Position numbers and translations under genes: made by a program
The notes under the pieces: generated by a model
The model's input: only the letters and a program-made list of their open reading frames with translations
The model's database searches: none
Told to the model about the DNA's origin: nothing
Shown here: positions 58,105 through 64,000 of the stretch, piece by piece
Layout: each line of letters opens with the position of its first letter
Position numbering within the stretch: position 1 is the first letter of the stretch
Assembly: GCA_938743325.2 (NCBI GenBank)
Contig: OW568897.1
Coordinates: 1 to 64,000 of the forward strand
Reading direction: 5' to 3'
Source of the DNA: Pycnococcus provasolii
Taxonomy: Eukaryota; Chlorophyta; Pseudoscourfieldiophyceae; Pseudoscourfieldiales; Pycnococcaceae
Length of the DNA stretch: 64,000 nt

Positions 58105-58866
58105 ATCGGCTGGCGCGACGTCTTGCAAGTTGGGTAGACGCCCACACCACACGACTCCGTTGTATCCGACCACGCACCCAATGCCTAGGTCGGCGTCGAG
58201 CTCGCAGAAAGGGTGCCTTGACCGCTTGAGCACGCTGGGGTGTACGTACACCGTCGCGCCGCCTGCAAGTTTTCCGTACCTCGTCCCTCGTGCGTGCAGC
58301 GCGACTCCTCCGTCTCTGTGTGCCGCCTGCACCTCGCAGCACACGAGGTCACCCTCCGCGAAAGCCGCACGCATGGCGTTCTGGTCGTCGCGCGTACGTC
58401 TCCTTCTCTCCCCGTCCGGCAGCGTGACTGCGGACAGTTGCATGGAGGCGTCCCTTCGCGCTCCTATATCGATTTGCCATCTCCGCCCAGAGATGGCCAT
58501 GACCCGTCCGACGACGACGTCTCCCACCTGTGGGCTGTACCTTGCGTGTAGCGGCCGTACGGACACGAGTCGGTTGACCACCTCCAGAACGCCTAGAGTC
58601 GTGGCGACGAGCGACTCACTTGTCGCGTTGTCATTCTCCCCTGCTGCCTTGCTTCTCACTGCAGCGACGCCGTGTCCCTTGAGGCACGAAGACGCGGCGT
58701 GTGCGATGAGGTGGTCGAGCGCGTCGCCGGGGTAGACAAGGTGCGCGTCAACTACTGCGTTACCACCACTAAAAGGAAAAGGCACCTGTGGACCCTCACC
58801 AATCTCGCTACCCCCCCGAACCTGCTGCTGCATGCGCACACTCTGAGATGAAAATGCCGCCGCCAT
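57766..58866 (-). CDS. RRP4: Exosome cap subunit RRP4 (EXOSC2)
   Basis: An RNA-binding cap protein of the 3'-5' RNA exosome, 366 residues from ATG 58866. The N-terminal domain has VYPGDAL. The S1 domain reads PQVGDVVVGRVMAISGRRWQ, IDIGARRDASMQLSAVTLPDG and ERRRRTRDDQNAMR, which are near-diagnostic for Rrp4. The KH region contains ARGTRYGKLAGG and GCVVGYNGVVWCG (the GxNG loop). It is longer than the human protein (293) because of an Asp run (about 255-265) and acidic linker before the C-terminal helices. It is convergent with the lipase gene, with 83 bases between stops, and divergent from the PDAT-like gene. Confidence 0.92.
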
Positions 58867-59114
58867 CACAACAAATGTTCCAAGGAGGGAGGAGAGAGGC
58901 CAAAGAAAGAACCAGAAGAACCAATGGAGTTTGATGATACTCGGGGTTGGATTCGACTGATTAGGGGTTAGACGAGTTCGGTAAAGGTTTATGGGTGGAT
59001 TCGACCGACTCCTCTAGCCCCCCCCCTTCCCTTCCCTTCCCTTCCCGCCGGATTGATTGTCGCGTTTCTCAAACTCGTCCCATAATCCTCTCCTGGAGAA
59101 GCTGCTGCTGAACC
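58867..59114. promoter_or_regulatory. Divergent promoter of RRP4 and the PDAT-like gene
   Basis: 248 bases between start codons. ATTAGGGGTTA occurs at 58960-58970, a telobox-like word also seen in other promoters here. A CCCTTCC run follows at about 59028-59046. No TATA box. Confidence 0.45.
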
Positions 59115-61748
59115 ATGGCGTCTCATCAGTCCCATGAGGGGTCCCATGTGCGTCAGCGCAAACCACGTGGTGGTGGTCGTGGTAATAGCAGTGGCAAGAA
59201 GAATCAGTCGAATGATGATGAGCTTATTGTTACCACACCTGTTCCTGCTTCTTGTAAACTTGCAGGTGACTCGCCGCATGAAGTTACCACGCCGCCGTCG
59301 TCGGGATCGGGATCCCAGAGATCATCAACCAGGCAACGCGCGCACGACCTGCTCGCATCCACGCCGCGGTTAGCACGATCGGCGTCAAGGGCGGGATTTC
59401 AAGCGGCATACCACACGACGAGACGGGCGTTCTTCTGCCTCGGTCTCCTATTTGGCGTCGCCATATTCACAATCATGCTCCTCTTAGTCCCGCTGACGGC
59501 GTTCAGCCCGCAGACGCACGGCGCGCTGCCACACACAAACCTCACGAAACTGCTGTCGGAAGCGGAGCAGTTCTTCTGGAGCGGCGTCGAATACACCAAC
59601 CTCACAAAACTGCTGTCGGAAGCGGAGCAGGCTCTCGTCGTCGAAAACGCGCCGCGGACGCGCAACTCGCTCGGGGCACGCCTGCGTGGTGCGGGATATC
59701 GGCCGAAGCACCCTGTGGTGTTGATCCCAGGATTCACATCCATACACCTCGAGGTGTGGAGTTCACGAAGACCGTGCGGCGGATTTTTCGTCGGTGACGG
59801 AGGAGGGTCGCTGAAAGCGTCCGACGTCTCATCCGAGACAACGTCGGAGGCGAACGGTGGAGCGTCATCAGCCAGCAGCGAGACGACGACACCTCCAGGT
59901 GGGTGGTTCGGATCAAGCTACTACCGCTTTCGCCAGAGACTTTGGGGCAGCGGGGAGATGGCGAAGAGCTTTCTGCTCAATCGAAGGTGCTGGGCGGAAC
60001 ACATGGCTCTATCGCCTTACACTGGCTTGGATCCGTTCGTTGCCGTGGACAACAACGGCACAATCACGCCTGAAACGACCGTGCGCGTAAGAGCAAGCAA
60101 TAGCCTCGACGGAATCAAGGAGTTCGTGCCGGGGTACGTGCTGTGGGAACCTCTCGTTGAGGCGCTTGCCGACTTTGGATTGGATCGCAGCTCGATTCAC
60201 GAAGCCAACTTCGACTGGCGTCTCGCGCCTTACGAAACGGAGATCCGCGACGGTTACTTCACGCGCTTAAAGAACCGCATCGAGGAACTGTGCACATCTA
60301 TGCCTTCTCCGGATGACGGCATGAGCACGACACTGGTAAATGTGACTGCCGAGTCGCCACCCCCGAAGTACTTCGCCAAAACTGTCGTGTTTTCGCACTC
60401 GTATGGTGACAACGTCTTCCGCGTATTCCTCGATTGGGCGGATGCCCGCGAGCCTGGCTGGGTGGAACAGCACATCGAATCGTACGTCAACATCGCCGGG
60501 CCTAGCCTTGGCTTGCCCAAGGCACTGCAGGGCTTGGTGAGCGGCGAATTCCGCGAATCTGCGCAGATCGCAAACATGTTCGGTGCACTAGGCCCTCTGA
60601 TTTCCGAGAGTATCATGCCAGCACGCGAACGTGCTGCCATGTGGAGGACCTGGGGATCGCTGCTTGCCATGCAGCCGTACGGCGGCGACGGAGTTTGGGG
60701 AACGCCAGAGGGTGCTCCTGACGACGACGGGAGCGCGACCGAGGCTGCGTCCGCCACCGCGGCGGCGGCGTCCATCGCAAGCGAGAATGGCGAGGGATCT
60801 TCTTTGTTTGCTTGGCCGAGCGGTGTTGGCAGTGGCCTAGCGTCCAAGGCTATGCCACCGCTTGCGCGTAGCTTCGGCGCAATGCTTGCTGCCACCGGTG
60901 GAGTTGACAGCGGCAACTGCAGCCTCGGATATGCGTCGTGTGCATCGAGCGACGGCATTCGCGCACTAAAGTCTCACCTTGAAAGCCTTCCTGATCCATG
61001 GCGGCAAATCGGCCGCCGACTTGCGACGGAATCCGCATCGCCGACTTCGTCGAAGCGCCTCGGTGCACCCGCTCGCTGGTACACAGGCCATGCATTGCAC
61101 GTGCCGCTGCCACGTGCACCGAGTCTGAAGGTGGCGTGCGCCTACGGCATTGGCATTGAGGCTGAGCGATCGTACTACCTCCGTGGCTCAGCTGATGTGC
61201 ATGCAGATGCATCGTCGTCGGCATCGCAGAGCTCGAATTATAGCTCGCACGGAGATTGCACGGGTCTTGCGTGCGTGCAGATGGATCCAATCACATCCGA
61301 CCCACCAAAGCTTCCCGCACACCTGTCCATGGACATTTCTCACAACTCCGCTCCACCGGCACCGGTGCCAGGAGCGTCGTACGCTCGCAAGAGCCGGCTA
61401 TCGCAGGGCATTCAGTACACCGATGGCGATGGGACGGTTCCTCTTCTGTCGCTCGGTGGCGCATGTGCGCGTGCTTGGCAGCCCGCCGATCCGGGCAAGC
61501 CTGCGACAGAACTGAATCCCTCGGGCGTGAAGGTCGCGCTGCGCGAGTATGAGCACAACGGTCCGGATGACGAATCGCTCAGTGACGCATCCGATCACGT
61601 GAGCATTCTGGTGAACCGGCGTCTGCACAAGGACCTTCTGTTGGTGGCTGCGGGCGTTCCCATGTCCTCTCGGGTTGTGAGCAACATCCATGAGCAGAGT
61701 AAGCGCGCTCGCGTGTTGAACGGCGATCTCGTGCATGTAAGATTTTGA
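59115..61748 (+). CDS. PDAT: Phospholipid:diacylglycerol acyltransferase-like (LCAT family) enzyme
   Basis: It transfers an acyl chain from a phospholipid to diacylglycerol, giving triacylglycerol. 877 residues from ATG 59115. A disordered basic N-terminus leads to one membrane helix (FFCLGLLFGVAIFTIMLLLV, about residue 106-125), then a luminal LCAT fold: VVLIPGFTSIHLEVW, WAEHMALSPYTGLDP, ANFDWRLAPYE, the nucleophile Ser429 in VFSHSYGDNVFRVFLDW, Asp770 in YTDGDGTVPLLSLG and His828 in SDHVSILV. The nucleophile elbow is SHSYGDN where PDATs usually have GHSMGNN. A short tandem duplication of NLTKLLSEAEQ lies just after the membrane helix. A Ser/Ala-rich insertion sits near 535-560. Confidence 0.9.
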   Translation: MASHQSHEGSHVRQRKPRGGGRGNSSGKKNQSNDDELIVTTPVPASCKLAGDSPHEVTTPPSSGSGSQRSSTRQRAHDLLASTPRLARSASRAGFQAAYHTTRRAFFCLGLLFGVAIFTIMLLLVPLTAFSPQTHGALPHTNLTKLLSEAEQFFWSGVEYTNLTKLLSEAEQALVVENAPRTRNSLGARLRGAGYRPKHPVVLIPGFTSIHLEVWSSRRPCGGFFVGDGGGSLKASDVSSETTSEANGGASSASSETTTPPGGWFGSSYYRFRQRLWGSGEMAKSFLLNRRCWAEHMALSPYTGLDPFVAVDNNGTITPETTVRVRASNSLDGIKEFVPGYVLWEPLVEALADFGLDRSSIHEANFDWRLAPYETEIRDGYFTRLKNRIEELCTSMPSPDDGMSTTLVNVTAESPPPKYFAKTVVFSHSYGDNVFRVFLDWADAREPGWVEQHIESYVNIAGPSLGLPKALQGLVSGEFRESAQIANMFGALGPLISESIMPARERAAMWRTWGSLLAMQPYGGDGVWGTPEGAPDDDGSATEAASATAAAASIASENGEGSSLFAWPSGVGSGLASKAMPPLARSFGAMLAATGGVDSGNCSLGYASCASSDGIRALKSHLESLPDPWRQIGRRLATESASPTSSKRLGAPARWYTGHALHVPLPRAPSLKVACAYGIGIEAERSYYLRGSADVHADASSSASQSSNYSSHGDCTGLACVQMDPITSDPPKLPAHLSMDISHNSAPPAPVPGASYARKSRLSQGIQYTDGDGTVPLLSLGGACARAWQPADPGKPATELNPSGVKVALREYEHNGPDDESLSDASDHVSILVNRRLHKDLLLVAAGVPMSSRVVSNIHEQSKRARVLNGDLVHVRF

Positions 61749-61804
61749 GTAAATTATTGAAATGAAAAATTAATTATTGAACAAAAACCAACGGCTAGAT
61801 GCCG

Positions 61805-62053
61805 TCAGAACAACGTTTTACCTCCGCAGTCATGGCACTGACTCCGTTGGCGATTATGTTGGCAGAGTGCATACTCGATTGGCTCGATTCCTCTTGCTGT
61901 AGATGTAGAGTACACTGTGCGATTGAGCACACCGTGTACCACTGCGTGTCCATGGAGTGTTGCCTCACAGAACGCACACATCTTGCGTGACACAAAGAAG
62001 ACCAAACCATCAAGAGGTTGAGCGGCGCGAGTGTCGGCACCGTCCGAAACCAA
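61805..62053 (-). pseudogene. Fragment with a CxH...CxxCGG motif
   Basis: The minus frame ends ALCQHNRQRSQCHDCGG followed by a few residues. The C-x-H-x(6)-C-x-x-C-GG pattern resembles a repeated Cys/His motif seen in many algal and protist proteins, where it usually occurs several times. Only one copy is present, and upstream residues (CAFCEATLHGH) are weak, so this is probably a gene remnant or the last exon of a small gene. Function unknown. Confidence 0.3.
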
Positions 62054-62657
62054 TCAAACATCGCTTGCTCGCGTCGGCCGCTGCCAGTGTGTTTTCAGTT
62101 AGCAACCTCTGCTCTGCTGCCCCTCCACCACGATAGAGACGATGTCCGAGCGACCTAGGCATATAACGGCGTTGAAGCGACGCCTCCACCCTCCACGAAG
62201 AGTAGTTGTCGTGGCTCACGGCGTCAACGTTCTTCGTGTTGACGCCGGTGCGCAGGTTGATTTTTGCACGCCGAAAACTCAAATGTGATGGGTGACAATA
62301 GCATTGCACTTGGCGGAAGTGCGGAACTGGCACCATCAGCCGCCGGCGCACGTCGCGTAAAAGCGCAAGCCGCGGCGGCGCGGCCACGGTCGTGCACCAT
62401 CCAGGTCACGCACGCAGGTGGCTTGTTGCGCTACGATAGAGCGAGAGCAAGGCAGGTTAATGAGCATACAACAAACACGCTTGAGAAGAACGGCAGAAGA
62501 CGCGACCGGGATCCCCAGGAGGCCTGTAAAACCAAGCGTACCAACCTAGACCAACAAGGGATCCCCCTTCAATCTTTTTGTTTTGTTGTTCCCTGCCCCC
62601 CTTTCTTAGACTATTTCCATTCTCCCCCTCTCCTCATTATTTTTCTAATTCCGTGGC
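62054..62657. other. Intergenic, no supported gene
   Basis: Short frames on both strands lack recognisable content. The last 100 bases before the DNAJC11-like start are T/C-rich. Confidence 0.45.
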
Positions 62658-64000
62658 ATGCCGAAGGAACGCTCCTCCACCGCCATGGCTGACCATGGTC
62701 TCATGGACTACTACGCCATATTGAATGTGCCTCGCTCTTGCAGCTCTGCTGAAATCAGAGGAGCGTACCGTCTCATGGCGTCCGCAGTGCACCCAGACAA
62801 ACACATGATGAACCACGTGAGCGTGGTTCACTCTCATCCTCCCTCGTCATCAACGGGGGAGGCTGGGGAGGCTGGGAGCAGGGAGGATAATGGGGAGGAG
62901 GAGGAAAAGCATTCGGAGGAGGATAATACTGGCGGGCACATATCGACCATTGCCGCGGAGCGCTTCAGGTTAGTCAACGAGGCGTACGAAGTCTTGTCGG
63001 ACCCGGATAAACGTGCGATCTACGACATTTACGGCGCACACGGGTTAGCGACGGGGCAAGAACTAGCGCGCGCAGACGGGCCGTTCGGGTACGACGCTGA
63101 CCTGTTCAGCTTCCTGCGCAGCCAGACCACAACGGCAGAAGGCACTTCGGGCAAGTCGGCAGAGGAGGCGGAACGTCAGAAGAAGTTTGCGCGCATGAAG
63201 CGACGCGCGGAGGAGAAAAGAAGAGAGGCGCTCACCACGTACAGAAGCAGCTACGTGTTCGGCGTCAGTGCCACGGAGGCGTTCTTGCCCGCGAATGTTA
63301 CGCGAAGACGGATCCAACAGGCGGAGAGACAGTGGAGAAGGCAGGTGTACGACGCCCTGCGCCAGCGAGGCGTGCCCGACATCGTCGCGAGAACGCAGGC
63401 ACTTCAGGTGCCTGCACCGCCACCCGCCGCTTTCTCCGCCGCAAGCCCTTACCGCGCGGGACTCAAGAGCGTGAGCCTCAGCAGCTCCGTCACGCAGCCA
63501 GTCACGCAGAAAGATACCGCCCTGTTCGGTGGGAGCGTCGTCGCAAAACGAGGTGGGCTTGGCACAGGCAGCGTGCTCGCGGGATGGCATCGGCAGGTGG
63601 ACAGCCGGCATACTGCGCAGGTGAATGCGCACATAAGCTCGTCGCAGAGCATCGCGACTGTCGAAATGCAGCGCGTCTTGTCACCTCGAAGTCGGTTCGT
63701 GTTTGGAGGAAGCCTCGGAACGCGCGGCGCCGCGCTTGCCGCTGCCGCGGGGCTTTCGACCGACGAAAGTGCTGGTGTGGGAGGCCTCACACTCACAAGC
63801 AAGATGTATCGCCGATTGACGGACCACATCGAGGGGCACTGGACATGGACCGTCGGTCCTGGTGGCCTGATGAGCGTCGGCTTGACGCGCGACATCCCCG
63901 CCGTGTCCACGGGAACGTGCGAATTCACGCTCGGGACGGGACTCGGCGTCGCACTGACGTGCGCACGTCGCCTGGGAAGGTCGCGTGTCGTGCGCGCACG
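62658..64000 (+). CDS. DNAJC11: DNAJC11-like mitochondrial J protein, partial at window edge
   Basis: The frame is open from ATG 62658 to the last base, so the 3' end lies beyond the window (447 codons seen). The J domain begins MDYYAILNVPRSCSSAEIRG, has HPDKH, then an inserted acidic Ser/Glu-rich loop of about 45 residues, and resumes AERFRLVNEAYEVLSDPDKRAIYDIYGAHGL. That second phrase and the following Arg/Lys/Glu helix (QKKFARMKRRAEEKRREA) are typical of DNAJC11, a mitochondrial outer-membrane protein associated with the MICOS/MIB complex. The later part is beta-rich with alternating SVGL/TLGTGLGVAL strands, matching the barrel-like region of that family. A shorter start at the second Met, 62685, is possible. 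Confidence 0.88.
   Translation, partial: MPKERSSTAMADHGLMDYYAILNVPRSCSSAEIRGAYRLMASAVHPDKHMMNHVSVVHSHPPSSSTGEAGEAGSREDNGEEEEKHSEEDNTGGHISTIAAERFRLVNEAYEVLSDPDKRAIYDIYGAHGLATGQELARADGPFGYDADLFSFLRSQTTTAEGTSGKSAEEAERQKKFARMKRRAEEKRREALTTYRSSYVFGVSATEAFLPANVTRRRIQQAERQWRRQVYDALRQRGVPDIVARTQALQVPAPPPAAFSAASPYRAGLKSVSLSSSVTQPVTQKDTALFGGSVVAKRGGLGTGSVLAGWHRQVDSRHTAQVNAHISSSQSIATVEMQRVLSPRSRFVFGGSLGTRGAALAAAAGLSTDESAGVGGLTLTSKMYRRLTDHIEGHWTWTVGPGGLMSVGLTRDIPAVSTGTCEFTLGTGLGVALTCARRLGRSRVVRA

Noticed and set aside
62010-62387. 125-residue minus frame
   Set aside because: No motif, biased composition and overlap with other equally weak frames.

Overview
This window is the left end of a linear nuclear chromosome from a eukaryotic microbe. 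It opens with about 270 bases of CCCTAA (TTAGGG-type) telomere. GT-AG introns are visible in three genes (the UAP56 helicase, an axonemal dynein heavy chain and a cytidylyltransferase fusion); the other genes read as single exons. A plant/cyanobacterial-type ClpP with a leader, a plastid/bacterial-type bestrophin and an axonemal dynein together suggest a flagellated alga. This is an inference from gene content; I cannot name the species.

Layout. 1-7255 is subtelomere: telomere with variant blocks, a near-palindromic motif that abuts telomere-like DNA, a fold-back element, a small ubiquitin-fold-like ORF, a decayed-looking 2-oxoglutarate-oxygenase-like ORF, 147-bp tandem repeats, a 131-bp duplication, a head-to-head interstitial telomere block, and a young non-autonomous LTR element (5107-6493). 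7256-10717 is the first large gene, a hybrid histidine kinase with two receiver domains, an HPt domain and an adenylyl-cyclase domain. 10718-14172 is a second repeat-rich stretch with a 1.1-kb terminal-inverted-repeat element. From 14173 the chromosome is mostly ordinary, closely spaced genes: bestrophin, SF3B2, OXLD1-like, UAP56/Sub2, F-box/GRF protein, ERdj3, SDF2, inner-arm dynein heavy chain, SGNH-like protein, zinc-ribbon repeat protein, cytidylyltransferase/CDP-alcohol transferase fusion, METTL18-like methyltransferase, SDR epimerase, ClpP, cyclophilin, a 17-residue-repeat protein, a second young LTR element (52784-54302), a DAG-lipase-like protein, RRP4, a PDAT-like acyltransferase and a DNAJC11-like gene that runs off the end.

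How genes relate. ERdj3 and SDF2, which form an ER chaperone complex in animals and plants, are divergent neighbours sharing a 261-bp promoter. METTL18/epimerase, RRP4/PDAT and ClpP/cyclophilin are also divergent pairs. Lipid genes (cytidylyltransferase fusion, DAG lipase, PDAT) and RNA genes (SF3B2, UAP56, RRP4) recur but are not clustered as an operon.

The most unusual items are the kinase-to-cyclase protein, the cytidylyltransferase/CDP-alcohol phosphatidyltransferase fusion, the SGNH-fold protein that appears to have lost its catalytic residues, the ERdj3-SDF2 pair, and the short TTAGGGG-type motifs found both in mobile elements and in gene promoters.
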